NCBI GenBank assembly: GCA_028344535.1
Contig: JAOMBK010000001.1
Span: forward strand, 97,905 to 161,904
Length of the DNA: 64,000 nt
Source: Pseudomonadota bacterium
GTDB taxonomy: Bacteria; Pseudomonadota; Gammaproteobacteria; Magnimaribacterales; D2472
Direction: 5' to 3'
Shown here piece by piece: positions 17,506 through 29,732 of this stretch. The position numbers and the translations under genes are program-made. Below the pieces are notes generated by a model, which worked only from the letters and a program-made list of their open reading frames with translations, had not been told where the DNA came from and did not search any database. The stretch's first letter is position 1. The number at the start of each line of letters is the position of its first letter.

Positions 17506-19176
17506 ATGAAAGATTTAATAAAAAAATACAAACCTTTTGAGCCTATTCCTTTGAAGGGAAGAAATTGGCCAAATGAAGTTATTCAATCAGCACCGAGATG
17601 GTGCTCAGTTGATCTGCGCGATGGAAATCAAGCTCTCATTGAACCCATGGGCCATGAAAGAAAAAAACGAATGTTTAAACTGCTTTGTGATCTTGGGTTT
17701 AAAGAAATTGAGGTCGGTTTCCCAGCAGCGTCTGAAACTGATTTTGAATTTGTAAGATGGTTAATTGAAGAAAAAAAGATTCCCTCTGACGTTACAATTC
17801 AGGTGCTAACTCAAGCGCGTGATCACATTATTGAAAGGACTTTTGAGTCTCTTAAAGGTGCTTCGCAGGCTATTGTTCATTTTTATAATTCAACCTCTAC
17901 CCTGCAAAGAAAAGTTGTTTTTGATCAAGACAAAGAAGGCATTAAAAAAATTGCAACAGATGGTGCATTACTTGTAAAAGAACTTGCATTGGCTAATCCT
18001 GAAACAAAATGGTCTTTTGAATACTCTCCTGAAAGTTTTACTGGCACAGAACTCGAATACGCAGCAGAAGTTTGTGATGCTGTAGTAGATATTTTAAAAG
18101 ACGTGTCTTCTGCAAAAATCATTATCAATCTTCCTGCGACTGTGGAGATGGCAACTCCTAATGTCTATGGCGATCAAATAGAGTGGATGAATGAAAATTT
18201 AATGAATCGAGAAAGTATTTCTCTTTCATTGCATCCGCACAATGATCGCGGAACAGCAGTTGCTGCCTCTGAGTTTGGTCTAATGGCTGGCGCTGATAGA
18301 GTTGAAGGAACCTTATTTGGAAATGGAGAGAGAACTGGTAATGTTGATATTGTTACCATTGCACTCAATCTATTAACTCAGGGAATAGATCCAGAGCTTG
18401 ATTTTTCTGATATTAATGCAGTTATTAGAGAAGTTGAGTACTGCAATCAACTTCCAGTTCATCCAAGACATCCGTATGCAGGAGATCTTGTTTTCACTGC
18501 CTTTTCGGGGTCTCATCAAGATGCAATCAAAAAAGGGCTTAATGCTCTAGCAAAGTCAAACAACCCAGAATGGGAAGTCCCCTATCTACCTATTGATCCA
18601 GCAGATCTTGGTAGATCATATGAGGCAGTTGTAAGAATCAATTCACAATCAGGTAAAGGCGGAATAGCATTTATACTTGAAAAGGATCATGGTGTTTCTC
18701 TACCTAGACGATTACAAATCAATCTAAGCGAAAAAGTTCAAAAGGTTGCTGACGAGACTGGAAAAGAAGTTATGTCTCGAGATATTTGGAAAGTTTTTGA
18801 AAAAAACTACATAGCTGTTGAAGGCAAACTTGAATTAATGAATTATGCCTTATCCTCAACAGAAGATTCCGAAGGCAATACATCAGATCAAGTAGAAATT
18901 ACATTAAGAGATCAAAAGGATGAAGTGACTCTCTCTGGGGTTGGTGGAGGTCCTATTGAGGCTTTTGTATCTGCGGTCAATAATCATTTCTCAACATCAA
19001 TCACTGTCTCTGATTATCACCAACATTCTGTTACCTCAGGCGCTGATGCAAAAGCTGCCGCATACATTGAATTAACTCAAGAGGGTCAAAATGAGTGGGG
19101 CGCTGGTATTGATGGCAATACAGTAAAGGCCTCTTTTCAGGCCATCGTGGCTGGGCTAAATAAACTAATTATTTAA
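17506..19176 (+). CDS. leuA: 2-isopropylmalate synthase (type 2)
   Basis: 556 aa; PRWCSVDLRDGNQALIEPM, LHPHNDRGTAVAASEFGLMAGADRVEGTLFGNGERTGNVD. Confidence 0.95.
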   Translation: MKDLIKKYKPFEPIPLKGRNWPNEVIQSAPRWCSVDLRDGNQALIEPMGHERKKRMFKLLCDLGFKEIEVGFPAASETDFEFVRWLIEEKKIPSDVTIQVLTQARDHIIERTFESLKGASQAIVHFYNSTSTLQRKVVFDQDKEGIKKIATDGALLVKELALANPETKWSFEYSPESFTGTELEYAAEVCDAVVDILKDVSSAKIIINLPATVEMATPNVYGDQIEWMNENLMNRESISLSLHPHNDRGTAVAASEFGLMAGADRVEGTLFGNGERTGNVDIVTIALNLLTQGIDPELDFSDINAVIREVEYCNQLPVHPRHPYAGDLVFTAFSGSHQDAIKKGLNALAKSNNPEWEVPYLPIDPADLGRSYEAVVRINSQSGKGGIAFILEKDHGVSLPRRLQINLSEKVQKVADETGKEVMSRDIWKVFEKNYIAVEGKLELMNYALSSTEDSEGNTSDQVEITLRDQKDEVTLSGVGGGPIEAFVSAVNNHFSTSITVSDYHQHSVTSGADAKAAAYIELTQEGQNEWGAGIDGNTVKASFQAIVAGLNKLII

Positions 19177-19942
19177 AGTCAGGCTGACGCTTTTCTAAGA
19201 AGGCTGTAACCCCTTCCATGTTTTCTGCTGAGCCAAAAATATTATTTTGCGCTTCGGCTTCCGCATTAAACGTTTCATCATAAGACTGAGTTAATGAATC
19301 ATTCATTAGCTTTTTAGTTAATGATAGGGCTTGGGGAGATCTCTTAGATAAATGCTCTGCCCATTTTTTGGTTTCAGCACTTAAATCGTCTAATTCTACT
19401 ACTTTGTTAGCGATACCCATGCTCAAGCAATCTGCAGAGGAAATTTTCTTCGCTTCAATTGCATATTCTAAAGCTCTAGCATAGCCTATGGCTCTTGTTA
19501 AAAGAAAACTAAGTCCGCCATCTGGTACCAAGGCAATATTACTAAACACAGACATAATGTATGCATCTTTGGCCATAATTCTTAAATCACATGCCATAGC
19601 CAATGCGGCGCCAATTCCAGCGGCGGCTCCATTAATTGAACCAATGACTGGTTTTGGCATTTCAATAATATTCTTTAAAAAAGGATGATAGCCTCTTTGT
19701 AAAGCATCTTTAGTGTCTGACCAGGATGCATCTCTCTCAGTTAAGTCAGCGCCAGCAGAAAATCCTCTGCCCTCTCCTGTTATTACCAACACCCTGATTT
19801 GAGAATCATTTTTTACTTTTTCAGTTGCATCCCCCATATCCCAAATAAGTTGTTCATTAAACGCATTCATCATTTTTGGACGATTAATCGTTATAGTAGC
19901 TACCCTATTTTCAATATCTAAGCTTATAGTTTCATAACTCAT
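19169..19942 (-). CDS. Enoyl-CoA hydratase/isomerase family protein
   Basis: 257 aa; RPKMMNAFNEQL, GEGRGFSAGADL, GAAAGIGAALAMACDLRI. Confidence 0.92.
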   Translation of the reverse strand: MSYETISLDIENRVATITINRPKMMNAFNEQLIWDMGDATEKVKNDSQIRVLVITGEGRGFSAGADLTERDASWSDTKDALQRGYHPFLKNIIEMPKPVIGSINGAAAGIGAALAMACDLRIMAKDAYIMSVFSNIALVPDGGLSFLLTRAIGYARALEYAIEAKKISSADCLSMGIANKVVELDDLSAETKKWAEHLSKRSPQALSLTKKLMNDSLTQSYDETFNAEAEAQNNIFGSAENMEGVTAFLEKRQPDFK

Positions 19943-19963
19943 ATTTTTCTCCGAATTGATTGA

Positions 19964-20929
19964 TTATTTCTTATTTAAGATCAAATCACCATCACAAAAA
20001 GTTAAAAAAGCACTCTTTTGATCATTATCTGCTCTTGACCAATTTACCTTTGTTTTTGCGCTAGGACTAGAATAAATAAATGCTTTTAAAATTTCGCCAA
20101 TAATTTTTTTATTTGGCATGGCCACATTATTAATTTTTATCCAATATCTAATCACTTCCACACAAGTATCTTCCTCAAGCTCAAGTAAAAATTTTCTATG
20201 TAGTTTAGGGCCTCTAATATGTTCCCCAAATTGTTGAGCAAGCAGAAAATTATGAGCTTTTTTATGTTTTAAAACTAGCGAAGCTGTTTGTTGAATTTGC
20301 ATGCTTGCTTGAGGCCATCGATTTGAGACTATTTTGAGAACTTCATTGCGAATAAAGTTACGATCTTGGTTATCTTCAAAGTTAGTGTTATCAGAGATAA
20401 ATTTGATATTGTTATCAGACAGATATTGAGTGAGATCAGACTTGGTATAGCTAAGCCAAGGTCTTAAAAGTAATCCTTCTCCCAAAGTACGTTTTTTTAT
20501 CGGCCCTTGCAGGCCATCTATACCTGTGCCTCTAAAAAGTCTAAATAAAATTGTTTCAGCCACATCATCTGCATGATGAGCCATCAACAATTGATCATGG
20601 GATTGAAGAGTATCTTGAAAAATTTTATATCTAGCATTTCTTGCAGCCGATTCAAGACCTGATTTTTTTACATTTATATTCACACCATGACTTTGAAAAG
20701 GAATATTTCTTTCCTCGCAAAATATTTTGCAGTGTTCTTCCCATTGATCTGAGTCTTGATGAAGTGAATGATTGATATGGAGTGCAGAGAGATTGCCATA
20801 CAAAAGTTTGCTCTGATTAAGCTCGTAACAAAAGTGCAAAAGTGCAGAAGAGTCTCCGCCACCACTAAAGGCAACAATTATATTTTTATTAGGATCAACT
20901 AAATCAAAAAAAACTTTTGAATCAAACAA
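19964..20929 (-). CDS. tilS: tRNA(Ile)-lysidine synthase
   Basis: 321 aa; VAFSGGGDSSALLHF PP-loop, AHHADDVAETILFRLFRGTG. Confidence 0.92.
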   Translation of the reverse strand: MFDSKVFFDLVDPNKNIIVAFSGGGDSSALLHFCYELNQSKLLYGNLSALHINHSLHQDSDQWEEHCKIFCEERNIPFQSHGVNINVKKSGLESAARNARYKIFQDTLQSHDQLLMAHHADDVAETILFRLFRGTGIDGLQGPIKKRTLGEGLLLRPWLSYTKSDLTQYLSDNNIKFISDNTNFEDNQDRNFIRNEVLKIVSNRWPQASMQIQQTASLVLKHKKAHNFLLAQQFGEHIRGPKLHRKFLLELEEDTCVEVIRYWIKINNVAMPNKKIIGEILKAFIYSSPSAKTKVNWSRADNDQKSAFLTFCDGDLILNKK

Positions 20930-20931
20930 AA

Positions 20932-21876
20932 TCAGGCACCAATTTTAAGCAAGCGCTGATAGCGTCTTTGAAGTAACTCCTCTTGAGAGAATTTTGATAG
21001 CTCTGCTATGTTTGTTAACAAAGATGATTTAATGTTTGCTGAAACCGCATCATAGTCTTGATGCGCTCCACCAATTGGTTCAACAATAATCTCATCAACG
21101 ATGCCTATATTTTTTAAGTCTTTTGCTCCCACCTTCATGGCTTCAGCAGCCTCTGGAGCCTTTTCAGATTCTCTCCATACTATTGAAGCACATGCTTCGG
21201 GAGAAGCAACAGAATAGGTACCATATTCTAATATAGCGATATGATCACCCACGCCTAGGGCCAAGGCACCTCCTGAGCCCCCCTCCCCAGAAACTACGAC
21301 TAAGATTTTTGTTTTTAGGCTAGACATAACAGCAAGATTTCTAGCAATTGCTTCACTCTGCCCTCTTTCTTCGCCCTCCACACCTGGATATGCCCCAGCT
21401 GTATCAATGAAAGTAATAACTGGCATATTAAATCGCTCGGCAAGCTGCATTAATCTCTTAGCTTTTCTATAACCTTCTGGCTGCGGCATTCCAAAATTTC
21501 TTTTAACTTTTTCATCAGTATCTCTGCCTTTTTCGTGCCCAATGATCATGACCGGCATGTTCTCTAATTTTGCGATGCCTCCAACCAATGAAGCGTCATC
21601 TCCAAACTGACGGTCTCCGTGAAGCTCTTCAAACTCATCAAAGATTCTTTCAATAAAATCTAGTGTGTGCGGCCTGTTAGGATGTCTTGCAACCTGAACT
21701 TTTTGCCATGTAGACAATTTAGAATAAATTTTCTTCGTCAATGTAGCTTGTTCAGATTTTAACTTATCAATCTGAGGTAAAAGTTCTGGATTATCAGAGG
21801 CAGCCAATTGCAAAGCTTCTATCTTCTCTGCAACTTCTGCAATTGGTTTTTCGAACTCTAAAATATTGATACTCAT
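20932..21876 (-). CDS. accA: Acetyl-CoA carboxylase carboxyltransferase subunit alpha
   Basis: 314 aa; [50 protein letters not shown]. Confidence 0.97.
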   Translation of the reverse strand: MSINILEFEKPIAEVAEKIEALQLAASDNPELLPQIDKLKSEQATLTKKIYSKLSTWQKVQVARHPNRPHTLDFIERIFDEFEELHGDRQFGDDASLVGGIAKLENMPVMIIGHEKGRDTDEKVKRNFGMPQPEGYRKAKRLMQLAERFNMPVITFIDTAGAYPGVEGEERGQSEAIARNLAVMSSLKTKILVVVSGEGGSGGALALGVGDHIAILEYGTYSVASPEACASIVWRESEKAPEAAEAMKVGAKDLKNIGIVDEIIVEPIGGAHQDYDAVSANIKSSLLTNIAELSKFSQEELLQRRYQRLLKIGA

Positions 21877-24800
21877 TTGTTTAATTTAATTGCCTCATCA
21901 CCGAACATATCTTTAAGTATTTTGATATTTTCGGATGAAGGCATCAGTTTAAATTCATCTCCAAGCTCTATTATAGCCTCAGAGTCCTCATGAAGAATTT
22001 TTAAATGTATTTTACAGTTTCCATGCTTCCAGAAATCTCCATTTAAATTTTTTAAACTGGTCATATTGGATTGAATAGAATCATTTGGCAGTTTTCTTGC
22101 GTCGATCATTATGGATTTATTGCCTTGGCTCATTTGCGATTCGAGTGAAGTCACAGCCCCCACCTTCATCTTATACATCCTCCTGTTTAATTCTTTGGAT
22201 TTGTAATCATCAATTTCAACTGACCCAGCAAAAATAAGAATAGAATTTGCCTTTAGTAATAAGTGATGTTTTTCTAAAACATCGGTGCTAACTGTTCCTT
22301 CCATGGTTCCTGTTCCATCATCAAAACTAATAAAAGCAATTTGTTTATTTGAGCGATCTCTAATTTGTCTGTATGAATTGAGTAAGCCAACTATTTTTAC
22401 TCTGCTAACATCATCTGTAACTTCACCGATCGTATGAGATCTTAAATTTTCGACCATACCTTCTATTGCAATTACTGGATGTCCTGAAAAGTAATATCCA
22501 AGAGCATCTCTCTCATGATTAAGTAAATCCTCTTTCGATAAATCTTTTACATTTACGTATTTCTCATAAGGATCAAATGTTTCTTCCATTGAAGCAAAAA
22601 GATCAGATGTTCCTGCCATTTGTGCGCTGTTTTTTTGACCTTCTCTTAGCATATCTTCCATACAGGCCAGTGCTATGGATCTAGATGGTGCTAATTCATC
22701 AAATGCACCAGCTTTAGTCAAAGCCTCAATGGATTTTTTACCGCCTAATCGAATATTTACTTTTTTTGTAAGATCAAAGAGATCCTTGAAAGAATGATTT
22801 TTTCTAACTTCAATGACATGATCAATGAAAGAATCTGCTACTCCCTTAATTGCGCCCAATCCATATTGAATATGCAGATCTTCGTTAACATTAAAGTGCT
22901 TATTGCTGGTTTTAATATCTGGAGTTAATACCTTTATTTTCATCTCCTTGCATTCATTAATCAAAGTGCTGATCTTATCCGTGTTGCCCAATTCTGTTGA
23001 GAGAACGGCTGCCATAAAGTGCTCAGGAAAATATGTCTTTAAATATGCAGTTTGATAAGACAGCATTGCATAAGCTGCAGAATGAGATTTATTAAAACCA
23101 TAGCCTGCAAATTTTTCAATTAGATCAAATATTTTCTCAGCAGTTGCTTTTTTAATATCATTTTGAGAACAGCCATCTACAAATATTTGCCTTTGTTGCT
23201 CCATCTCTTCAACTTTCTTTTTACCCATAGCTCTGCGTAAAATGTCAGCCTGACCAAGGGAATAGCCGGCTAAAACCTGTGCAGCTTGCATAACCTGTTC
23301 TTGATATAAAATTACCCCATAGGTCTCTGATAATACTGGCGCCAGTAATTCGTGAGGAAAAGTTACCTTACTCTTTCCATGCTTTCTATCAACAAATTCG
23401 TCATGCATCCCTGATTCCAAAGGCCCGGGCCTATACAAAGCAAGTAAAGCGACTATCTCTTCAAATTTAGTAGGCTTCAACCTTCGAATCAATTCTCGCA
23501 TGCCCGTTGACTCTAACTGAAATACAGCGGTGGTTTTTCCAGAGGCAAGTAAATCAAAAACCTTGGGGTCATCTAGAGTGAGAGAGTTAAGATCTAAGGT
23601 TTTTTCATTTTTTTCACTTAGGGATTGATTAATGGTTTTTACTGCCCGATCTATTACTGTAAGAGTCCTTAATCCTAAAAAATCAAATTTAACCAGCCCA
23701 ATAGTCTCGACATCATCTTTATCAAACTGAGTCATGAGTGAGTTAGATTGTGGATCAAAGTAAGTTGGACAAAAATCTGCAATTGATCCAGGAGCTATTA
23801 CTATTCCTCCTGCATGCTTACCAACATTCCTAGCTATTCCCTCAAGTTTATATGCCAAATCAATGATTTCAGAAACTTCGTCCTCATCCTGAATCATTTT
23901 CTTGAATATGGGCTGAGAGCTGATAGCTTTTTCTAGAGTCATACCTGGAATGAAGGGTATCATTTTAGAAATTCGATCACCTAAAGCATAAGGTTTACCT
24001 AGAGCTCTTGCCACATCCCTGACAACAGCTCGTGCTGCCATTGTTCCAAATGTTGCGATTTGAGATACAGCAGACTTTCCATATTTCTGTCCAACATAAT
24101 CAATAACCATATCTCTTTTATCCATACAAAAATCAATATCAAAATCTGGCATTGATATTCTTTCTGGATTGATAAATCTTTCAAAAAGAAGATTATGTTC
24201 AATTGGATCTAGCGCCGTTATCCCTAAAGCATATGCGACTAGCGAACCAGCTCCCGATCCTCTGCCTGGACCAACCGGAACATCATTGTCTTTAGACCAT
24301 TGAATAAAATCTGCTACGATTAAAAAATAACTTGAAAATCCAGTTTCATGGATTTGCGTTAACTCATAATCCAAACGTTTTAGATAGATTTCTTTTTCCC
24401 CTGATGAATACGATTCTATAATTTTATTTAATTGCTTCTTAGAAAGCTCGGATAAAAAAGAATTAAAATCATGCTCCTCTGGAACTGGATATTCTGGCAA
24501 AAAATATTGATCTGTTGTTAGTGTTACATTACATTTTTGAGCAATGGCTACAGTATTATTTATTAAAGTATCAGGATCACAGTCGCTAAATAAGTTAGAG
24601 ATATCCTTTGAAGATTTAAAAAATTGCTCGGGACTAAACAGCCTCTCACGATTTGCATCATTCAATGTCTTACCAGTATTAATGCATACTTTCGTCTCAT
24701 GAATATCAAAATCTTCTTTTTGAGAGAACATAGTGTCATTGGATACAATAACTGGAATAAGAAATTCAGACGCTAATGGCAAAATACATTGTATAAATTC

Positions 24801-25337
24801 TTCCTCAAAGCTTTTACCTACCCTTTGAAGTTCAATACAAAAATCATCCTGAAAGGTTTCCTTGAAAGAGAGTAATTCTGTTTTTAAATCTTGATTCTTT
24901 TTAAGTTTAGCTAGATTAAAAATAGTTGATGAGGAGCCCCCAGCAATTACTATAATATTTCCAGCACAACTACTTAAATCTTCAAAAGTTATAGAAATAT
25001 AGTCATTTTCTTGCTGGAGTTGAGATTTTGAGATAATACCCATTAAAGACTTTAACCCTTCATTATTTTTTGCAAGGCAAAGAATTTCACCAAATTCTCC
25101 AGCATGTGATTTTAAGTTAAGAGTAGTGCCTGCTATAGGCTTAATACCTGCTGCCTCGGCCTTATTAAAAAATTTCACCATGCCAAACATATTATTCAGA
25201 TCAGTCAGAGCGACCGCAGGCATATTTAACTTCTGAGCATTTTCAATAATCTCATTGATTCTAAGCAATCCCCTGGAAATACTAAATTCAGATGAAACTC
25301 TAAGATGAATAAAAGAAGTTTGCATAAAATTAAACAA
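21873..25337 (-). CDS. dnaE: DNA polymerase III subunit alpha
   Basis: 1154 aa; PHP domain start, [42 protein letters not shown]. Confidence 0.97.
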   Translation of the reverse strand: MFNFMQTSFIHLRVSSEFSISRGLLRINEIIENAQKLNMPAVALTDLNNMFGMVKFFNKAEAAGIKPIAGTTLNLKSHAGEFGEILCLAKNNEGLKSLMGIISKSQLQQENDYISITFEDLSSCAGNIIVIAGGSSSTIFNLAKLKKNQDLKTELLSFKETFQDDFCIELQRVGKSFEEEFIQCILPLASEFLIPVIVSNDTMFSQKEDFDIHETKVCINTGKTLNDANRERLFSPEQFFKSSKDISNLFSDCDPDTLINNTVAIAQKCNVTLTTDQYFLPEYPVPEEHDFNSFLSELSKKQLNKIIESYSSGEKEIYLKRLDYELTQIHETGFSSYFLIVADFIQWSKDNDVPVGPGRGSGAGSLVAYALGITALDPIEHNLLFERFINPERISMPDFDIDFCMDKRDMVIDYVGQKYGKSAVSQIATFGTMAARAVVRDVARALGKPYALGDRISKMIPFIPGMTLEKAISSQPIFKKMIQDEDEVSEIIDLAYKLEGIARNVGKHAGGIVIAPGSIADFCPTYFDPQSNSLMTQFDKDDVETIGLVKFDFLGLRTLTVIDRAVKTINQSLSEKNEKTLDLNSLTLDDPKVFDLLASGKTTAVFQLESTGMRELIRRLKPTKFEEIVALLALYRPGPLESGMHDEFVDRKHGKSKVTFPHELLAPVLSETYGVILYQEQVMQAAQVLAGYSLGQADILRRAMGKKKVEEMEQQRQIFVDGCSQNDIKKATAEKIFDLIEKFAGYGFNKSHSAAYAMLSYQTAYLKTYFPEHFMAAVLSTELGNTDKISTLINECKEMKIKVLTPDIKTSNKHFNVNEDLHIQYGLGAIKGVADSFIDHVIEVRKNHSFKDLFDLTKKVNIRLGGKKSIEALTKAGAFDELAPSRSIALACMEDMLREGQKNSAQMAGTSDLFASMEETFDPYEKYVNVKDLSKEDLLNHERDALGYYFSGHPVIAIEGMVENLRSHTIGEVTDDVSRVKIVGLLNSYRQIRDRSNKQIAFISFDDGTGTMEGTVSTDVLEKHHLLLKANSILIFAGSVEIDDYKSKELNRRMYKMKVGAVTSLESQMSQGNKSIMIDARKLPNDSIQSNMTSLKNLNGDFWKHGNCKIHLKILHEDSEAIIELGDEFKLMPSSENIKILKDMFGDEAIKLNK

Positions 25338-25872
25338 TGACTCCTTTGAATGACTTGCGATGAAAGGATGTATAACCTGACTCCTTAAGAGTAGTTAGGT
25401 GATGGATAGTTCCATACCCTTTATTTTTTACAAAATTATAAATTGGGTATTTTTTATCTATCTCTTTCATGAAATCATCTCTATGTACTTTGGCGATAAT
25501 TGAGGCTGCTGAAATTTCTGAAATTAGCTTATCACCCCCAATCACTGCCTTACAATTTACCTTAATATTTGGGATAAATTTTCCATCAACATAAACTAAA
25601 TCTGGTGTAATGGATAAATTCATTATAGCTTCTTGCATGGCAAGCAATGTCGCTTGATGAATATTTATCTCATCAATTTTATCATTTGAGACACTGGCAA
25701 AACTATAAATAGATTGTTCTTTAATTATTTTAGCTAAGGTCTCTCTTTTGATGGAAGAAATTTCCTTCGAGTCTCTTAATCCTGATATAGGATTTTTTAA
25801 AATTACTGCTGCAGCTGTCACTGGACCAGCCAAACACCCTCTTCCCACTTCATCAACCCCAGCAATAATCAC
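25330..25872 (-). CDS. rnhB: Ribonuclease HII
   Basis: 180 aa; GVDEVGRGCLAGPV, AASIIAKVHRD. Confidence 0.96.
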   Translation of the reverse strand: MIIAGVDEVGRGCLAGPVTAAAVILKNPISGLRDSKEISSIKRETLAKIIKEQSIYSFASVSNDKIDEINIHQATLLAMQEAIMNLSITPDLVYVDGKFIPNIKVNCKAVIGGDKLISEISAASIIAKVHRDDFMKEIDKKYPIYNFVKNKGYGTIHHLTTLKESGYTSFHRKSFKGVIV

Positions 25873-26993
25873 AATAGATCATTAATTGCTTTTGCAGCAA
25901 CTTCAAAACCTTCTCCACGCATAGAGTCATTAATCTCTGAGAGGTAAGATTGATAATGTTCAGGCTTAGAAGATATTTTAGAAAAACTACTAACAATTGA
26001 TTCAGGCGTTAAATCATATTGAATTAATTCAGGAAAAATATGCTTCTGAAGAAGTAGATTTGGCAGCCCAACAAATGGCGTTCTAACCAGTCGACTTAAA
26101 ATTGCATAATTTAGTTTATTTGTTTTATAGCAAATAATTGGAACTGAGCCTAAAACAGCTGCCTCTAAAGAAGCTGTGCCCGATGTAACAATTGAAATTG
26201 AAGATAAGCTAAGAAAATCTTGAGCGGAATCAATGGATAGTTTGTAAGGAATTTCATTAATACCTTTTGTTGATTGAATCATCTCAGCTAATTTTTGATT
26301 TGCAGCTGGTATTACAAAATATCTATTTGAATTCAAGTTATGAAGTTTTTTTGCTGCTGCAACATAAACCGGCATCAATTGAGAAATTTCGCTTACTCTG
26401 CTTCCAGGCAAGATGCTAATCAATTCTTTTGAAGAATCTAGGTTATATTTTGAAATAAGCTCTTGCTTGTTTTTAGGTTGTAGTTGGCTAAATGGATGGC
26501 CCAAAAAAAAGCTATGCATGTTTTTTTTATCATAAAAATCACATTCAAATTTAAATAAGCACATTGTTAAATCCACATATGCTTGGATGGCTTTAATTCT
26601 ATTTTCTCTCCATCCCCAAACTGAGGGACTTACTACCTGAATTGTCTTGATACTCTTTTGATTGAGCTTTTTATGAAAAAACATATTGAAATCCGGTGAG
26701 TCAACGCCAATAAAAATATCAATATCATTTGAAATAAAGAGATTGAATAGTTTTTTTCTAATTGAAAAAATTTTTGGAAGATTAATTAATGGATCAATTA
26801 GACCCATTACATGAAGGTCCTGATAATCAATTTCTGGAGGCGTGACAATAGTTCCAGCATTCACCTCAGGCCCACCTAAACCATACAAATCAACATCAAA
26901 GATATTTTGTAATGATTGGACAAGTTTTGATCCCAGCCTATCCCCAGAGTGTTCGGCAGCAATGATGCCTACTTTTATCTTCTTTTTTGACAC
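25869..26993 (-). CDS. lpxB: Lipid-A-disaccharide synthase
   Basis: 374 aa; IIAAEHSGDRLGSKLVQ, VSPSVWGWRENRI, LPGSRVSEI. Confidence 0.95.
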   Translation of the reverse strand: MSKKKIKVGIIAAEHSGDRLGSKLVQSLQNIFDVDLYGLGGPEVNAGTIVTPPEIDYQDLHVMGLIDPLINLPKIFSIRKKLFNLFISNDIDIFIGVDSPDFNMFFHKKLNQKSIKTIQVVSPSVWGWRENRIKAIQAYVDLTMCLFKFECDFYDKKNMHSFFLGHPFSQLQPKNKQELISKYNLDSSKELISILPGSRVSEISQLMPVYVAAAKKLHNLNSNRYFVIPAANQKLAEMIQSTKGINEIPYKLSIDSAQDFLSLSSISIVTSGTASLEAAVLGSVPIICYKTNKLNYAILSRLVRTPFVGLPNLLLQKHIFPELIQYDLTPESIVSSFSKISSKPEHYQSYLSEINDSMRGEGFEVAAKAINDLL

Positions 26994-27761
26994 CTATCGA
27001 AGTAAGCCTCTTTCAGATCTTTCTACCGAAGAAATAAAAGTCGTAAGCGCCTGATTATTATCTTTATTCAATGCATGCAGGTATTTAATTGCATCATCGA
27101 GAGAATAACCTTTTCGATAAATAATTCTGTAAGCTTTTTTTACTAAGTTTACTGAATCAGTATCAAAATTATTTCGCTGCATTCCAATGGTATTCAAGCC
27201 TATTGGCCTCGCTGGATTAGCGGCAACTTTTACAAATGCAGGCACATCCATGGTAATTAATGTATTCAAACCTGTAAAAGAATAATCGCCTAATGAGCAA
27301 AATTGATGAACCAAGGTAACAGCTCCAAGAATTACATTATTTCCAACCGTGACATGCCCAGCCAAACCAGCAGTATTTGCAAATACGTTATGATTACCAA
27401 CCACGCAATCATGGGCAATATGTGAATAAGCCATAAACAAATTTTCATCGCCTATAACCGTTTTAGACTTATCCTGAACAGTCCCACGATGAACTGTAAC
27501 ACCCTCTCGAAAAATATTATTTTTACCAATCTCTAAAGTAGTAGCTTCACCATTGTATTTTTTGTCAGGAGTATCCTCGCCAATAGTAGAGAATTGATAA
27601 AAAATATTACCAGCCTCAATTTTAGTTGGTCCCTTGATAACAACATGAGAGTGTAGAATGCAGTCTGGGCCTATTTCTACATCAGGTCCTATAACGCAAA
27701 AGGGACCGATTTTCACAGATTGATCAATTTTTGCAGAAGGGTCTATAACTGAATTAGTCAT
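26994..27761 (-). CDS. lpxA: UDP-N-acetylglucosamine acyltransferase
   Basis: 255 aa hexapeptide repeats; IDPSAKIDQSVKIGPFCVIGPDVEIG, AYSHIAHDCVVGNHNVFANTAGLAGHVTVG. Confidence 0.96.
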   Translation of the reverse strand: MTNSVIDPSAKIDQSVKIGPFCVIGPDVEIGPDCILHSHVVIKGPTKIEAGNIFYQFSTIGEDTPDKKYNGEATTLEIGKNNIFREGVTVHRGTVQDKSKTVIGDENLFMAYSHIAHDCVVGNHNVFANTAGLAGHVTVGNNVILGAVTLVHQFCSLGDYSFTGLNTLITMDVPAFVKVAANPARPIGLNTIGMQRNNFDTDSVNLVKKAYRIIYRKGYSLDDAIKYLHALNKDNNQALTTFISSVERSERGLLR

Positions 27762-27763
27762 AC

Positions 27764-28204
27764 TTACTTAGGTCTGTCTGCACAAAGAATCGTTGCCTCA
27801 CAAACATTTTTTCCGTCTACTTCAGCCTTACAATCGAATTTCCAAATCCCTCTTTTTTCAGATCGAATGCTTGCATATAAATTAATAACTTCACCAGGAC
27901 TTACCGGATTTTTAAATCTCACTTTATCAGCACCAGCAAAATAATAGATGCTTCCTTCTTCCGGGGTCTTGTCCATAGTCATAAACCCTAAAATACCAGC
28001 AGCTTGAGCAAGAGCTTCAATAATTAAAACTCCAGGCATGACTGGCTTATTAGGAAAATGTCCGTTAAAAAAATCTTCATTAATTGAAACATTCTTTTGT
28101 GCATGAATACTCTTACCCAATTCAACCGAAACAATTTTATCCACAAATAAGAAAGGATATCGGTGAGGTAAGTGTTTTAGTATGTCTGAAAATTCATAGC
28201 TCAT
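27764..28204 (-). CDS. fabZ: 3-hydroxyacyl-ACP dehydratase FabZ
   Basis: 146 aa; [40 protein letters not shown]. Confidence 0.97.
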   Translation of the reverse strand: MSYEFSDILKHLPHRYPFLFVDKIVSVELGKSIHAQKNVSINEDFFNGHFPNKPVMPGVLIIEALAQAAGILGFMTMDKTPEEGSIYYFAGADKVRFKNPVSPGEVINLYASIRSEKRGIWKFDCKAEVDGKNVCEATILCADRPK

Positions 28205-29133
28205 TTTGATTTCCTTTGCTTGATAAAGACAGAAGATTTAGCCCAATCTTTTTGCTCCTGTGCAGGCATTATACCGACATAATTTCCGGGCTTATCAATA
28301 CTTTTAGTAATAAGGGTATGAGCGCCAATTAGAACATTATCAGCGATGTTTAAATGACCAAGGATTCCAGATAAACCGCCCATTTGAAGATTTTTTCCTA
28401 TAGTGGTTGAGCCTGCTATTGCGCAAGATGCTGCAATTGCAGAGTTCTCACCCAAAATCACATTATGAGCAATATGCACCTGATTATCTAATTTAACTCC
28501 ATTGTGGATTTCAGTATTGTCTATAGCTCCTCGATCAATAGTGCACCCCGCTCCAACTTCCACATTGTCACCAATTATTAACTTACCTAATTGCTCAATT
28601 TTGATGTATCCATCCTTTTGAGGAGCATACCCAAAGCCATCAGAGCCTAGTATTGAATTAAAATGAATGATGGTATTTTGTCCTAATTCAACATTCATCA
28701 CCAAAGAAGAATTTGCATGCACAATAGAATTTCTACCTATTTTACATTCCGGACCTATGTAGACATTGGGGCCGATTATTACAGAATCATGCACTTCGGC
28801 TGTTTCATGCACAAAGTAAGAAATAGATTTATCAGAGTATGGATTGCGATGCCTTGTAAACATTGAAGAGATTATTGCGTACGCAGCATATGGATCTTCA
28901 GCAATGATCCCAGAAGTTTCAAGCCGCATAGATAGCTCAGGGCTTACAATAATTGCAGAGGCAGATGATTCTTTAAGAAATTTTTTGTATTTAGGATTAG
29001 CTAAAAAAGAAATGCATCCAGAGGATGCATTTTGAATTGTAGCTATAGAGCTGATGACTAGGCCGGGATCGCCAACCAGCTCACCTTTAACTTTATCAGC
29101 TAAGTCTTTAAGGCTATACGATGGCCCAGACAA
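28201..29133 (-). CDS. lpxD: UDP-3-O-(3-hydroxymyristoyl)glucosamine N-acyltransferase
   Basis: 310 aa hexapeptide repeats; [45 protein letters not shown]. Confidence 0.96.
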   Translation of the reverse strand: MSGPSYSLKDLADKVKGELVGDPGLVISSIATIQNASSGCISFLANPKYKKFLKESSASAIIVSPELSMRLETSGIIAEDPYAAYAIISSMFTRHRNPYSDKSISYFVHETAEVHDSVIIGPNVYIGPECKIGRNSIVHANSSLVMNVELGQNTIIHFNSILGSDGFGYAPQKDGYIKIEQLGKLIIGDNVEVGAGCTIDRGAIDNTEIHNGVKLDNQVHIAHNVILGENSAIAASCAIAGSTTIGKNLQMGGLSGILGHLNIADNVLIGAHTLITKSIDKPGNYVGIMPAQEQKDWAKSSVFIKQRKSK

Positions 29134-29135
29134 AC

Positions 29136-29669
29136 TTAGTTGCTGTCTTCGCCATTCGCCGCAGCGACATCAAGCATTGATGTTACATCATCAGTAAGAT
29201 CTAGGGCCGTGTCAGCAAATAAAACATTCTCTCTTCCAAGAAGCAACTTAACCTCTTTAGCAGCAATTAATTCAGAGAGAATTTTTTGAAGAGAGGGATT
29301 TAGATCTCTAAATACTTTGTCGGCAGTTTCACTTTGTTTTGCTTGAACTTTCCCAACAATAAACTCTATGTCTTTACCTTTTTCTTGAATATCTCTTTGC
29401 ATATCAGCAATTTCTTCCTGAGAAAGAGTTTCAGCATCTTTTTGGAGTTTTTCAGCAATGGCCTGACGCTCAGATTGTAATAAGGTAGCTCTTTCAATAT
29501 TAGCAGCATACTCAGTTTCTTCTTCTAAAGCCTTGAAAGCATCTTGAGCAACTTGAGTAGCTAACACAGCATTACGCATATCAATCACAGCAATACCCTC
29601 TGCAGCAAAAGCTGGGATGGCTGCAAGCAATGATGCAATTAATAATGGTACAAATAATAATTTTTTCAT
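29136..29669 (-). CDS. skp: OmpH/Skp family periplasmic chaperone
   Basis: 177 aa; signal peptide, IAVIDMRNAVLATQ, between lpxD and bamA. Confidence 0.88.
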   Translation of the reverse strand: MKKLLFVPLLIASLLAAIPAFAAEGIAVIDMRNAVLATQVAQDAFKALEEETEYAANIERATLLQSERQAIAEKLQKDAETLSQEEIADMQRDIQEKGKDIEFIVGKVQAKQSETADKVFRDLNPSLQKILSELIAAKEVKLLLGRENVLFADTALDLTDDVTSMLDVAAANGEDSN

Positions 29670-29732
29670 CTTTAACCCCTTAAATGGTTGTTACATTTTA
29701 TATCAATTGAAATAAAAAACACTAACTAATCT

